Positions 24,819 to 34,283 of a stretch of DNA of 64,000 bases are shown here, piece after piece. The position numbers were made by a program, and so were the translations under genes. The notes under the pieces are model-generated. The model was given only the letters and a program-made list of their open reading frames with translations, had not been told where the DNA came from and searched no databases. Source of the DNA: Rhizobium binae (GTDB lineage Bacteria; Pseudomonadota; Alphaproteobacteria; Rhizobiales; Rhizobiaceae); assembly GCF_017357225.1 (NCBI RefSeq), contig NZ_CP071604.1, positions 499,001-563,000 of the forward strand, read 5' to 3'. The number at the start of each line of letters is the position of its first letter. The stretch's first letter is position 1.

Positions 24819-27272
24819 CTAGCGCGAACCGGCGACAAGATCATTGGCCGTGCGCAGAACGGTACCGACGATGTCATCAGCCTCAATTACCTTCGCCGTT
24901 CTTACCGCAAACACATGGCTCTCGCCCGGCAGAAGCGTCACCAGCATCGTATCGACCACCGCATCCGGATCCAGCCGGTCCGCCATCAGGCAGAGATCCT
25001 TGAGGAAGTTCTCGGCCGTCACTTTCACCGCATACCCGCCCTCGATCGTCGCAACATCCACCGTCAGCCGCGGCACCGGCAAGGCAAGCTCGATATCCTC
25101 GACGAAATAATGGAACGCCCGCCGGTCGAGCATGTCGACGACCACGACCTCGTCCTTCGGTAAGTCCGGCCTGACGATATCGTCGGGCAGCGGAAACTCG
25201 TTGGCCTCGAAGCGGTCGCAGAGCAGACGCCAGAATTCGAATTCGGCCAGCACGGTGCCGTCGAGATTCAAACGCCTGCCGCTGATTTTCGCCCGCCAGA
25301 ACAGCGTTCTCTCGTTGACCGCCACTGCCGCAAGTCCGCCGCCGCGCGGCTGGATCGTCAGCAGGCGTGGATCATAGGCGGCCTTCAGCGCATACCAGAG
25401 CGGCTTGCGGCGACCGGCCGAATCGAGGGCTGCCCAGGAGGTCACCGGCCAGCAGTCGTTGAACTGCCAGACCACCGCACCCTTGCAGATCTCCCGATGA
25501 GAGCGCATGTGCTCGATGCCGAAGCGGATGGCGCGGGCCTGGTTGAGCTGAGTGGCGAAATGCCAGTCGTCCATCGTCTTCGGCTCCGGCAGATGGCCGG
25601 CGAGGCCGCGGATCAGCTTGTCATTGCCGAGCGTCGCCTTCTGATGATGGAAGACGCCGTTCGCTTGCGGCGTCAGCGGCGTGTCATGAACGCTTTCGGC
25701 GATCGTCGCCCAGGCGGCCGGCGCCTGCCAGCCGAATTCGGAGCAGAAACGCGGGATATAGTTGCGGTAGACCTCGTAGCCGACGTCGTTCCAGACGTCC
25801 CAGATATGTTTGCAGCCATGCGCGTCGGCATTGGGCTCGATCTCCATCGAGCCGGAATAGGGGCTGCCGGGATAATAGGGCCGGTCGGGATCGAGCTCAG
25901 TGCAGAGCTTCGGCAGCAGATCGAGATAATAACCGAGCCCCCAGCTCTCGCCGGCCTTGATGATCGGCCGCCAGCCCCATTCGTCGAAGCCCCAGATATT
26001 CTCATTGTTGCCGTTCCAGAGGATCAGTGAGGCATGCGGCATCAGTCGCACGACATTGTCGCGCACCTCAGCCTCGACCTCGCTTCGAAGCGGCTCCTCT
26101 TCCGGGTAGGCGGCGCAGGCAAAGAGGAAATCCTGCCAGACCAGCATGCCGATGCGGTCGCAGGCCGCGTAGAATTCGTCGCGCTCGAAGATGCCGCCGC
26201 CCCAGACGCGCAGCATGTGGATATTGGCGGCCTTCGCCTCCTCGATGCGGGCGGCATAGCGCTCGGCCGTCACCCGCGATGGGAAACAATCGTCGGGAAT
26301 CCAGTTTGCCCCGGCGATGAACAGCGGCACGTCGTTGATGACGAAGGTGAAGGCCGAGCCGTGGGCGTCGGGCGAGGTGTCGAGCCGCAACGAACGGAAA
26401 CCGAGCTCACGCCGATAAGTGTCGAGCACATCGCCGCCGGCTTCGTCGAAGAGTTCAAGCGTCAGGGGATAAAGTGGCTGCGCGCCGAGATGGTGCGGCC
26501 ACCAGAGCTGCGGCGACGGCAGGCGAAGTTCGAGGGCGACCTCGGCTTCGCCGGCGCCGATCGCCACCGCCGTCGTTATGCCGCCGATTGTCGCGACGAG
26601 CCGGCACGGAGCGCTAGCGCCATGCCGTGCCAGCCGGGTGTGGATCTTCACCAGCCCGTCGCCGCCGGCAAGCGTTGCCGAAACCCGTGTTTCCGCAAGC
26701 CGCGCCCGGTCCCAGCTTTCCAGCCGCACCGGTTTCCAGAGACCCGAGGTCACCAGCGTGGGCCCCCAGTCCCAACCGAAATTGCAGGCCATCTTGCGCA
26801 TCAGATTGCCCGGTCCCGGATAATTGTTCGGCCGGTAGCCGTAATGTTTCTCCATCTCCGCGCCATAAGCATAGGCGGAACGGAAGGTGACGGTGAGGTC
26901 GTTCCGGCCGGACTTCAGCAGCCCGGAAACATCGAAACGATAGGTGCGGTGCATATTGAAGCTGCAGCCGATTTCGTCGCCGTTCAGCGCGATCACCGCG
27001 ACCGTATCGAGCCCGTCGAACACGAGTTCCTGCACCCTGTCATCATCGGGCGCTGCCTCGAAACTGCAGCGATAGGTCCAGTCGGTCTTGCCGATCCAGT
27101 CATTGGTGATCTCGTTGACGTCGATATAGGGATCGGCGATCAGCCGGCTGGCGAGAAGATCGAGATGCACGCAGCCCGGCACCGTCGCGGGGATTGTTTC
27201 CGGCAGACCAGGCCTTGCTGTATCGTTGCAGGAAAGCGTCCAGCCGGAATTGAGGGCGGTCTTCTCGATCAT
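24819..27272 (-). CDS. Beta-mannosidase (GH2)
   Basis: An 817-residue glycoside hydrolase of family 2 that removes terminal beta-mannose. The N-terminal sugar-binding fold contains VPGCVHLDLL and the catalytic TIM barrel has LRVWGGGIFE, LILWNGNNENIW (acid/base Glu near residue 423) and RFCSEFGWQ (nucleophile Glu near residue 511). WQFNDCWPVTSW follows, as in beta-mannosidases. No signal peptide is seen, so it is cytoplasmic and acts on imported oligosaccharides. It lies 85 bp after the VOC gene on the same strand, and co-transcription is possible. No matching oligosaccharide importer is adjacent. Confidence 0.9.
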   Translation of the reverse strand: MIEKTALNSGWTLSCNDTARPGLPETIPATVPGCVHLDLLASRLIADPYIDVNEITNDWIGKTDWTYRCSFEAAPDDDRVQELVFDGLDTVAVIALNGDEIGCSFNMHRTYRFDVSGLLKSGRNDLTVTFRSAYAYGAEMEKHYGYRPNNYPGPGNLMRKMACNFGWDWGPTLVTSGLWKPVRLESWDRARLAETRVSATLAGGDGLVKIHTRLARHGASAPCRLVATIGGITTAVAIGAGEAEVALELRLPSPQLWWPHHLGAQPLYPLTLELFDEAGGDVLDTYRRELGFRSLRLDTSPDAHGSAFTFVINDVPLFIAGANWIPDDCFPSRVTAERYAARIEEAKAANIHMLRVWGGGIFERDEFYAACDRIGMLVWQDFLFACAAYPEEEPLRSEVEAEVRDNVVRLMPHASLILWNGNNENIWGFDEWGWRPIIKAGESWGLGYYLDLLPKLCTELDPDRPYYPGSPYSGSMEIEPNADAHGCKHIWDVWNDVGYEVYRNYIPRFCSEFGWQAPAAWATIAESVHDTPLTPQANGVFHHQKATLGNDKLIRGLAGHLPEPKTMDDWHFATQLNQARAIRFGIEHMRSHREICKGAVVWQFNDCWPVTSWAALDSAGRRKPLWYALKAAYDPRLLTIQPRGGGLAAVAVNERTLFWRAKISGRRLNLDGTVLAEFEFWRLLCDRFEANEFPLPDDIVRPDLPKDEVVVVDMLDRRAFHYFVEDIELALPVPRLTVDVATIEGGYAVKVTAENFLKDLCLMADRLDPDAVVDTMLVTLLPGESHVFAVRTAKVIEADDIVGTVLRTANDLVAGSR

Positions 27273-27357
27273 GGCGGGCTCCTGATTTATGCCGCTCGCA
27301 ATTGTGGTGGGGTGTTGTTAGAAGTGGCGCCGCGGCGATCGGCAGCGGCGCGGCGCG

Positions 27358-27753
27358 TCAGAGAAACCGGCCATGGCGCTGCAGCACTTCGATCTTGTAG
27401 CCGTCGGGATCGCTGACGAAAAAGAATAGGCCGAAGAGCCTGCCGTCGCGATTGAGCTCCACCAGTTCACCCGGTTTCAGCCCCAGTTTCAGCATGCGCT
27501 CACGCTCGACCGCCACCTCTTCGACCGAGACGGCGAGATGGCCATAGGCATTGCCGAGATTATAGGGCTCGGTCCGGCCCTTGTTGACGGTCAGCTCCAG
27601 TTCGAAGCCGGTCTCGGCATTGCTGAGATAAATCAGCGTGAAGGTTTCGAAATCGACGCGATCGGCAACCGCAAGGCCAAAAGCCTTGCGATAGAAGTCG
27701 ACCGAACGCGCCTCGTCGAGAACGCGGATCATGGAGTGGATCATCTTCGCCAA
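27358..27753 (-). CDS. VOC-family (glyoxalase-like) protein
   Basis: A 131-residue vicinal-oxygen-chelate protein resembling lactoylglutathione lyase. The metal-binding pattern is visible: His near the N-terminus in MIHSMIRV, Glu in FELELT, His in GHLAVSV and Glu in YKIEVLQ. The start is set at a TTG (27753) because GGGAGG lies 5 bases upstream; an ATG three codons later (27744) is the alternative. It follows the transporter permease gene by 44 bp and is probably the last or second-last gene of that unit. Its role may be methylglyoxal detoxification (inference). Confidence 0.82.
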   Translation of the reverse strand: MAKMIHSMIRVLDEARSVDFYRKAFGLAVADRVDFETFTLIYLSNAETGFELELTVNKGRTEPYNLGNAYGHLAVSVEEVAVERERMLKLGLKPGELVELNRDGRLFGLFFFVSDPDGYKIEVLQRHGRFL

Positions 27754-27797
27754 TTCTGCCTCCCATTCTTTCGGCCATGCCTGTGGTAGCGGTCCCT

Positions 27798-28547
27798 CTA
27801 CGCCGCGCGCAAGCCGATTCTTCGCGTGATCGCCGCTTCGACGAGACCCATGGCGTCGTAGAGCAGCACCGCCATCAGGCCGACGATCAGCCCGCCCTGC
27901 AGGATGAAGGCCGTATTGTCCGATATCAGCCCGGCGATGATCACCTCGCCGAGGCCCTTTGCCGCAACCGTCGAGCCGATCGTCGCCGTGCCGATATTGA
28001 TGACGGTCGCGACCTTCAGCCCTTCGAGGATCAGCGGCAGGGCAAGCGGCAGCTCGACGCGCAACAGCCGCTGCGTGGCACTCATGCCCATGCCGTCGGC
28101 GGCATCGAGCACCTGCGGCGACACCTGCTTGAGACCGGCGACGGTGTTTTCGAAGATCGGCAAGAGGCCATAGAGAAAGAGTGCGATCAGCGTCGGCATG
28201 GCGCCGAAACCGGTGGCCGGAACGGCCAGCGCCAGCACCGCGACCGGCGGAAAGGTCTGCCCGGCATTGGCAATCGCCCGCGACAGCGGCAGGAAGTCGG
28301 CGCCGCTTTCGCGGGTGACGAAGATGCCGCCGAGAACGGCGAGCACGGCGCTGCAGGCGATCGATCCGACGACGAGCTGCAGATGGCCGGCAGCCAGCGA
28401 CGCAAGGCTGTTCTGCGTATAGACGGCGGGCGCATTGTTGGTGGTCAGCGGCGTCAGCAGGAAGGAAAGCCACTGGGTCCTGAACAGCAGGATCAAGAGC
28501 AGGACGAGTGCGGCCAGCCGGAAGAGATTGGCGACGACGAGTTTCAT
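27798..28547 (-). CDS. Osmoprotectant-type ABC transporter permease 2
   Basis: A 249-residue inner-membrane permease of the OpuC/YehY type, with about six membrane spans. The EAA-like loop LDAADGMGMSATQRLLRVELP is seen near residue 150 (key part: DGMGMSATQRLL). Its start overlaps the ATPase stop by 4 bp (ATGA), showing translational coupling. It forms a heteromeric pore with the larger permease two genes upstream. The set binding protein-permease-ATPase-permease is typical of glycine betaine/choline importers of the YehZYXW class; the real substrate is not shown. Confidence 0.85.
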   Translation of the reverse strand: MKLVVANLFRLAALVLLLILLFRTQWLSFLLTPLTTNNAPAVYTQNSLASLAAGHLQLVVGSIACSAVLAVLGGIFVTRESGADFLPLSRAIANAGQTFPPVAVLALAVPATGFGAMPTLIALFLYGLLPIFENTVAGLKQVSPQVLDAADGMGMSATQRLLRVELPLALPLILEGLKVATVINIGTATIGSTVAAKGLGEVIIAGLISDNTAFILQGGLIVGLMAVLLYDAMGLVEAAITRRIGLRAA

Positions 28548-29488
28548 GCCTTGCGGCCCAGTTCGAGCAGCCGTGTCATTGAAATAGATCCCACAGGCGC
28601 CTTCTCGCCATCCTGCACCGCCGCCTCGTCGACCCCCTGCCAGATCATTTCGGCAAGCGCGTCGCGCAGGCTGAGCGACTGCGGCAGGGCATAGGCAAGC
28701 CCGCTCTTGGCCGGTCCCATGCTCTCCTTCAGGGGCAGCAGCGACATCAGCTTCAGCGCCCGGTCGGAGGTGCCGGTCAGTTGCTGGACGAAGGGATCGG
28801 CCGGCTCGGTGAGGATCTTTTCCGGCGTCGAGCATTGCAGCAACCTGCCCTGGCTCATCACCGCGATCTGATTGCCGAGATGGAAGGCCTCGTCCATGTC
28901 GTGGGTGACGAGGATGATGGTGGTGCCGAACTGCTTCTGGATCGCCAGCAGATCGTCCTGCGCCTTGCCGCGGATGACGGGATCGAGGGCACCGAAGGGT
29001 TCATCCATCAACAGCAGTTCCGGCTCGGCCGCCAGCGCCCGGGCAACCCCGACGCGCTGCTGCTGGCCGCCGGAAAGCTGATGCGGATATTTGTCGGCGA
29101 AAGTTGCCGGATCGAGGTTGAACAGTCCGAGCAGTTCTTCGACGCGGGCGGCGATACGTGCCGAATCCCATTCCAGAAGCTGCGGCACGGTGGCGATATT
29201 CTGCGCGACGGTGCGATGGGGAAACAGGCCGTGCCCCTGGATGGCGTAGCCAATCCGGCGGCGAAGCTCGGTCACCTCGACGTCCATGACATTCCGGCCG
29301 CCGACGAAGATCTTGCCTTCGGTGATCGGCACCAGCCGGTTGATCATCCGCATCAGTGTCGATTTGCCGGAGCCCGACGTGCCGACGATGACAGTGATCG
29401 AGCCCTTTTCGACCTCCATCGAGACATTGTCGACGACGGTGGCGGCACCATAGCGCTTGGTGACATTGCGGATTTCGATCATGCTCAT
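28544..29488 (-). CDS. Osmoprotectant-type ABC transporter ATP-binding protein
   Basis: A 314-residue ABC ATPase of the OpuCA/ProV class. The Walker A VGTSGSGKSTLMRMINRL is at about residue 33, the signature [16 protein letters not shown] near residue 136 and Walker B LLLMDEPFGALDP follow. The C-terminal 60 residues after the ATPase core contain no complete CBS pair. It overlaps the flanking permease genes by 4 bp on each side, so the three are translated in a coupled way. In the membrane complex it powers uptake. Confidence 0.88.
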   Translation of the reverse strand: MSMIEIRNVTKRYGAATVVDNVSMEVEKGSITVIVGTSGSGKSTLMRMINRLVPITEGKIFVGGRNVMDVEVTELRRRIGYAIQGHGLFPHRTVAQNIATVPQLLEWDSARIAARVEELLGLFNLDPATFADKYPHQLSGGQQQRVGVARALAAEPELLLMDEPFGALDPVIRGKAQDDLLAIQKQFGTTIILVTHDMDEAFHLGNQIAVMSQGRLLQCSTPEKILTEPADPFVQQLTGTSDRALKLMSLLPLKESMGPAKSGLAYALPQSLSLRDALAEMIWQGVDEAAVQDGEKAPVGSISMTRLLELGRKA

Positions 29489-30651
29489 GCGGCGGGCCCC
29501 CGGATGCTGTCGATGACCGCATCGAGGATGACGGCCGATGAGAAGGCGAAGAAGACTGTCGGCACGGCGCCGAGCAGCACGAGATCCATGGCGGTCTGGC
29601 CGAGCCCCTGGAAGATGAAGATGCCGAAGCCGCCGCCGCCGATCAACGCGGCGATCGTCACCATGCCGATCGCCTGCACCAGCACGATGCGGATGCCGGT
29701 GAGAATGACAGGAAAGGCAAGCGGCATGTCGATACGAACGAGGATCTGCCGACGCGTCAGTCCCATGCCGGCCGCGGCATCGCGCACCGAGGGATCGACG
29801 CCCTGAAGGCCGACGACGGTATTGGCGACGATCGGCAGCAGCGAATAAAGCACCAGCGCGATCAGCGCCGGCGCCGTGCCGATGCCGCGGATGCCGATCG
29901 CGGCCGCCAGCGCCACATGGGTGGCGAGGTAGCCGAGCGGCAGCATCAGCAGGCCGAAGAGCGCCAGGCTCGGGATCGTCTGGATGAGGCTGAGGCCCTG
30001 CAGCACCACGGCCCGCAGCCGCGGCACCCAGAAGCAGAGGATGCCGAGCGGCAGGCCGAGAAGAATAGCGATGGCAAGCGAGCCGAGGGCCAGCAGCAGA
30101 TGCGAAATCGCTTCGGTCTCGAATTGCGGCGCCCGCGTCGAGAATTCCTTCATGATCGACAGGCTGTCGAGCAGGCCGGAGGCAAGCAGGATGAACAGAA
30201 GCGCCGCATAGGCCGCAAGCGCTGCGACCCGCATCCACGGCGCCAGCCTTATCTTCACCAGCGCATCCGAGATGACGAGCCCGATCACCGCGAACAGCGT
30301 CCAGAAACCGCCGCCCGGCGTCATGCGCGCCACGGTGCTGCCGGCCGGCGTCGCCGCGGTCGAGACCAGACCGATCGCGACGACCAGCGCCGCGAGGCAG
30401 AGTGTCGCGATGACGAGCCGCGCTACTGCGCTGCGGAGAAACAGCGTCGCCAGGGCGGTGAGTATGAGGAGGGCGGTCAGGATGACGACGGAAGGCTGGG
30501 GAAGGAGCTGGGCCAGCAGCATCGGCTTGCCGGCGGCGATGCGATTCGCCTTGACGTAGATGAAGGGCATCAGAGCGGTGGCCGCAATGCCGCCGGCCAC
30601 CAGTACCAGGCCGAGCCGGTCCAGCCTGCGGACCGCTGAGGTTTCGTCCAT
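29485..30651 (-). CDS. Osmoprotectant-type ABC transporter permease 1, extended
   Basis: A 388-residue permease. The C-terminal 210 residues are the usual BPD_transp_1 domain (SLIQTIPSLALFGLLMLPLG, then RDAAAGMGLTRRQILVRIDMP in two blocks). The N-terminal 175 residues add about five hydrophobic spans not found in the partner permease, as also seen in YehY-like proteins. It lies 55 bp after the binding-protein gene, with a GC hairpin in the gap, and overlaps the ATPase gene by 4 bp. Confidence 0.85.
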   Translation of the reverse strand: MDETSAVRRLDRLGLVLVAGGIAATALMPFIYVKANRIAAGKPMLLAQLLPQPSVVILTALLILTALATLFLRSAVARLVIATLCLAALVVAIGLVSTAATPAGSTVARMTPGGGFWTLFAVIGLVISDALVKIRLAPWMRVAALAAYAALLFILLASGLLDSLSIMKEFSTRAPQFETEAISHLLLALGSLAIAILLGLPLGILCFWVPRLRAVVLQGLSLIQTIPSLALFGLLMLPLGYLATHVALAAAIGIRGIGTAPALIALVLYSLLPIVANTVVGLQGVDPSVRDAAAGMGLTRRQILVRIDMPLAFPVILTGIRIVLVQAIGMVTIAALIGGGGFGIFIFQGLGQTAMDLVLLGAVPTVFFAFSSAVILDAVIDSIRGPAA

Positions 30652-30673
30652 CGATCCAACCTTGTGGGGAAAG

Positions 30674-30697
30674 GCTCCGCCCGCTGCCGGGCGGAGC
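30674..30697 (-). terminator. Intercistronic GC hairpin after the osmoprotectant binding-protein gene
   Basis: GCTCCGCCCG (30674-30683) and CGGGCGGAGC (30688-30697) form a perfect 10-bp stem with a 4-base loop, 9 bp after the stop codon. It has no U-tract, so it is more likely an mRNA 3' stabiliser than a full terminator. Confidence 0.7.
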
Positions 30698-30706
30698 GGG
30701 CGATGA

Positions 30707-31615
30707 TTACTTCAGGAAGCCCTTTTCCTTGAGATAGGCTTCGGCGACAGATTTTGCCGGCTCGCCGTCGACCTGGATCTTGGCGTTGAGCTTGCGCAGC
30801 TCGTCGGCGCTGAGGCTCTTGAAGATCGGCGAGAGGATTTCCTCGATCTTCGGATTGGCCTTCAGCACCGCTTCGCGGATGATCGGGGTCGGCGCATAGA
30901 CCTGCTGCACACCCTTGTCGTCTTCGAGAACCGTCAATTCGGCCGCTTCGATCGCGCCATCGGTGCCGTAGACCATGGCGGTGTTGACGCCGTTCGTCTG
31001 GTCGGCGGCGGCCTTGATCGTCGCTGCCGTGTCGCCGCCGGAGAGAACGACCATCTGGTCGGGTTTCAGCTGGAAGCCGTAGGTCGTCTGGAAGGCGGGA
31101 AGCGCGCCGGCCGAATTGACGAATTCGGAAGACGCCGCAAGCTTGGCGCTGCCGCCGCCGGCAACCCACTTGCCGAAATCGGACATGGTCTTCAGCTTGT
31201 TGGGGCCGGCCACATCGTTGCGCACGGCAAGCGCCCAGGTGTTGTTGGCCGGCGACGGCGTCAGCCAGACGATCTTGTTGGCGTCATAATCGAGCTTCTT
31301 TGCCAGTTCATAACCCTGGTCGTTGTTCTTCCAGGCCGCGTCGTCGGCCTTGTTGAAGAAGAACCCGGCATTGCCGGTATACTCAGGATAGATATCGATT
31401 TCGCCTGCGGTGATCGCCTTGCGCACCACGGGCGTGGCGCCGAGCGCGATGCGGTCCTGCGTCTTGATGCCGTTTGCTTCGAGCGCCAGTGCGATGACAT
31501 TGCCGAGCAGCGTGCCTTCCGTGTCGATCTTCGACGAGACGACGACGTCTGCGGCCTGAACCGCACCCGCCGCGAAGGCGGAGAGCGAGACGGCAAGTGC
31601 GAGTTTCTTCAGCAT
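30707..31615 (-). CDS. Osmoprotectant-type ABC transporter substrate-binding protein
   Basis: A 302-residue periplasmic protein of the OpuAC/OsmF (YehZ) class. The signal peptide MLKKLALAVSLSAFAAGAVQA is cleaved before ADVVVSSKIDTEGTLL. The motif GEIDIYPEYTGNAG is characteristic of this class and shapes the quaternary-amine pocket. It is the first gene of a four-gene operon and is divergent from a LysR-type regulator with two HTH domains, which is a candidate controller. Glycine betaine, choline or a related solute is the expected ligand (inference from family). Confidence 0.88.
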   Translation of the reverse strand: MLKKLALAVSLSAFAAGAVQAADVVVSSKIDTEGTLLGNVIALALEANGIKTQDRIALGATPVVRKAITAGEIDIYPEYTGNAGFFFNKADDAAWKNNDQGYELAKKLDYDANKIVWLTPSPANNTWALAVRNDVAGPNKLKTMSDFGKWVAGGGSAKLAASSEFVNSAGALPAFQTTYGFQLKPDQMVVLSGGDTAATIKAAADQTNGVNTAMVYGTDGAIEAAELTVLEDDKGVQQVYAPTPIIREAVLKANPKIEEILSPIFKSLSADELRKLNAKIQVDGEPAKSVAEAYLKEKGFLK

Positions 31616-32030
31616 GGAATATCCCCTGTTTGAAAACCGTTGAGGTGGCGCAAGCCCCCCGGTGGGAGGCGTATGCGCAGGAATCCGCCGGCGAAGGCGA
31701 CAAGGCCCCCATCATGCCGGAATTGCGTGCGTGATGGAAATAGTGTCCACGCTCGAAAAATCGATGCAGGCCCCCTCCAGTATTTGCGTTCGCGCCCTTG
31801 ATTATGGCGACGAACGCGGCGCGGCGCGCGGAAAGCTATTCCCTTTTCCGGGGCGAGCGCGATTTGTTTTTGTTCCCTTGCGTGTTTCCGCGATGGTTCC
31901 GGTGCTCTTGCGCGGATGTGCCCGGATTTTTATGACGCCGACGATAGCCCGGCTCTGTCGAAGCTGGGATATCTTTTTTCGCGAACACATCATATCGTCC
32001 GGTTTTTAAAGTACTTTCCGGAGCCAGCCT
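31616..32030. other. Divergent intergenic region, osmoprotectant operon / LysR-type gene
   Basis: No convincing gene; short frames here lack ribosome sites and family signals. It must contain the promoters of both divergent units. The part from 31970 to 32012 is AT-rich, but I could not define one clear operator. Confidence 0.5.
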
Positions 32031-33257
32031 TTGCATCTCGGCGCCCTGTTCATCATCCGCCATGTCCTGACCTCGGCCTCGGTCCGCGAGACCGCGCGCC
32101 GCTTCCAGTTGTCGCCCTCCACCGTGTCTGCGGCCATCCGCAACGCCGAGACGGAACTGGCGATGAAGCTGACGGAACGCGCCTCCGGCGAGCTGGTGAC
32201 GCTGATCGCAAGCGGCGGCTTGCTCGAAGGCCTGGAGCCGATCACGGTCGCGATCGGCGAGCTCTGCCAATTCGCCGACCACGCCGGCGCCGGCGGGATC
32301 GATGAGGCCTGGGCCGCTCGTATTCCCGTCAAGATCGTCGCGATCGAGCGGTTCCTGGAGGTCGCCGATCACGGCAGCATCAACCGCGCCGCGTGCCGCC
32401 TTCATCTCGGTCAGCCGCAGCTTTCGCTCCAGCTTGCCAATCTTGAAAAATTTCTCGGGCGCCGGCTGTTCGAGCGGCAGGCGCATGGCTCGGTCCTGAC
32501 GGAGGAGGGCAGGCGCGCCTACCAGATCTTCATGGCGATCAGCCAGGCGTGGAACGATCTGAAATCGGCCGCCGACGAGCGCTATCGCCGCACCGCGCGG
32601 TCGCTTCGCATCGGCTCGATCATCCCGACCGGATCGGAAAGCTGGGTGGCGCGCTGCCTCGGCCTGCTGGTCTCCGAATGGAACGCGCGCCGCAGCAACA
32701 ATGCAATTTCGCTGGTCGCGATGACCGCCGACGATCTGCGCGAAGCGCTGAAGAGCGGCCGCATCGATGTGGCGATCCTGGATTCGGTCTTCGGCCTGGA
32801 AGACTTCCGCCATCGCGAACTGCTGCAGACCGACATGGTGGTGATCGCCCCGCCGCAAAGCACGGAAACGACGGTCGCCGAACTGGTGGCCGCCCATGCG
32901 ATCTGCATGCCGAGCCCGCGCACCGGCCTCGGCCATGCGGCCATGGCCTTCAGCCACGAGCGCGCAGACCGGCGCTTGCGCAGCCGCGATATCACCGCGG
33001 CGGATTCGCTGCCCGTGATCGTCGACCTCGTCGCCAATCACGGTTACGTCTCCTTCCTCGGCCGGGTCAGCGCCATGCCGATCGCCGACAAGGTACGCAT
33101 CGTCGATCTCGACGAGGCCCTGCCGATGTCCTATCACGTCGCCTTCAACCATCGCAAAGCCGCCGCCGACGCCTGCGCCGTCATCATCGCGGCGGCGGCA
33201 AGAATAACGTCGGAAGCCGTCGCGAAAACCGACGGAACGAGGGAGAGCGCCGCATGA
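32031..33257 (+). CDS. LysR-type regulator with two tandem HTH domains
   Basis: A 408-residue transcription regulator. Residues 3-62 form one LysR-like winged helix (ASVRETARRFQLSPSTVSAA) and residues 100-160 a second, more canonical one (HGSINRAACRLHLGQPQLSL, then LFERQAHGSVLTEEG). A periplasmic-binding-like effector domain follows from about residue 190 (LRIGSIIPTG). Usual LysR proteins are about 300 residues with one HTH. The start is TTG at 32031: an in-frame stop lies 8 codons upstream, no ATG intervenes, and GGAG is 7 bases before it. It is divergent from the osmoprotectant operon and overlaps cutC by 4 bp. Confidence 0.85.
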   Translation: MHLGALFIIRHVLTSASVRETARRFQLSPSTVSAAIRNAETELAMKLTERASGELVTLIASGGLLEGLEPITVAIGELCQFADHAGAGGIDEAWAARIPVKIVAIERFLEVADHGSINRAACRLHLGQPQLSLQLANLEKFLGRRLFERQAHGSVLTEEGRRAYQIFMAISQAWNDLKSAADERYRRTARSLRIGSIIPTGSESWVARCLGLLVSEWNARRSNNAISLVAMTADDLREALKSGRIDVAILDSVFGLEDFRHRELLQTDMVVIAPPQSTETTVAELVAAHAICMPSPRTGLGHAAMAFSHERADRRLRSRDITAADSLPVIVDLVANHGYVSFLGRVSAMPIADKVRIVDLDEALPMSYHVAFNHRKAAADACAVIIAAAARITSEAVAKTDGTRESAA

Positions 33258-33979
33258 CGATCTTGCTGGAAGTCTGTGTCCACAGCGCCGAGGGCCTTGC
33301 CGCCGCGATCGAAGGCGGCGCCTCTCGTATCGAGCTCTGCTCGGCGCTGGAGCTCGGCGGCCTGACGCCGCTACCGAGCCTGATGCGGATCGCCGCCCGG
33401 GCGCCCATCCCGGTCTACGCTATGATCCGCCCGCATGCCGGCCCCTTCATCTTCGGCAGCGCCGACGAGGAAGCCATGCTGCTCGATATCGACGCCGTGC
33501 GCGCCGCCGGCCTTGCCGGCGTCGTCATCGGCGCCAACCGGCCGGACGGCACGCTCGACATGCCGCTGATTTACCGCCTGAAGGCGCATGCTGCCGGCTT
33601 GGGATCGACGCTGCACCGCGCCTTCGACCTGGTGCCGGATGCCGACCAGGCGCTGGAGCAGGCGATCGAACTCGGCTGCGAACGCATCCTTACTTCCGGC
33701 TGCGCGCCAAACGCCATAGACGGAATCGAAACGCTGCAGCGCCTGTCGGCAAAGGCGACCGGCCGCATATCGATCATGCCCGGCAGCGGCATCCGCCCCG
33801 CCAACGTCGGCGCAATATTGCAGGCAACCGGCGCCCGCGAGGTGCATGGATCCTGCAGCTCGCGGGTCGAAGGCGTCGATCCGCGAGCGGTTGCCTTCGG
33901 CTTCGAGGCGAAGAGCAGCAATAGGACGGATGTCGCGGTGGTCAGGGAGATGCGCGGGGCGATCGAGGCTGCGGGTTAG
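33254..33979 (+). CDS. cutC: CutC-family protein
   Basis: A 241-residue TIM-barrel protein of the CutC family, historically linked to copper homeostasis although the biochemical role is unsettled. The N-terminal LEVCVHSAEGLAAAIEGGA and ELCSALELGGLTPLPSL, YAMIRPHAGPF and MPGSGIRPANV motifs are diagnostic. Its ATG overlaps the stop of the double-HTH LysR-type gene (ATGA), so the two are translationally coupled. That pairing suggests the regulator and CutC respond to the same signal, but which signal is unknown. Confidence 0.9.
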   Translation: MTILLEVCVHSAEGLAAAIEGGASRIELCSALELGGLTPLPSLMRIAARAPIPVYAMIRPHAGPFIFGSADEEAMLLDIDAVRAAGLAGVVIGANRPDGTLDMPLIYRLKAHAAGLGSTLHRAFDLVPDADQALEQAIELGCERILTSGCAPNAIDGIETLQRLSAKATGRISIMPGSGIRPANVGAILQATGAREVHGSCSSRVEGVDPRAVAFGFEAKSSNRTDVAVVREMRGAIEAAG

Positions 33980-34283
33980 CGGCTTCGCCATTCCGGACGG
34001 AAAGCGCTTTGCGCTTTTGAAACGCGAATGCAGTGCTTGCCGCATAGGCCCTCGGGTCAAGCCCGAGGGCGACGGAGTGTGGGGGAGCGCGTGTGGCAAG
34101 GACCGCAAGGCGTCTGGTTTTATTGGAACTGCCGTCTTTATTTACGCAAACCGCCTCGCATTTTGCTGCCATTCCTCCGCACGTCCCGCCTCTTGCAGCA
34201 CGGGTTTCCTCACTCTCCGTCATACTGGGGCTTGACCCGAGTATCCACGCCGAGCACATCCGCGCGGATATTATGCGTGTAAC
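33980..34283. repeat. Intergenic repeats with GGGTCAAGCCC palindromes
   Basis: Two related elements: CCCTCGGGTCAAGCCCGAGGG with GACGGAGTG (34048-34080), and CTCCGTCATACTGGGGCTTG with ACCCGAGTATCC (34218-34247) in inverse orientation. They are of the same kind as the triplet at 61497-61771. No gene is seen between cutC and the dehydrogenase gene. Confidence 0.6.

Noticed and set aside
31662..32009. A 115-codon frame in the divergent region before the LysR-type gene
   Set aside because: No Shine-Dalgarno, Arg-rich start and no domain; the region is needed for two divergent promoters.
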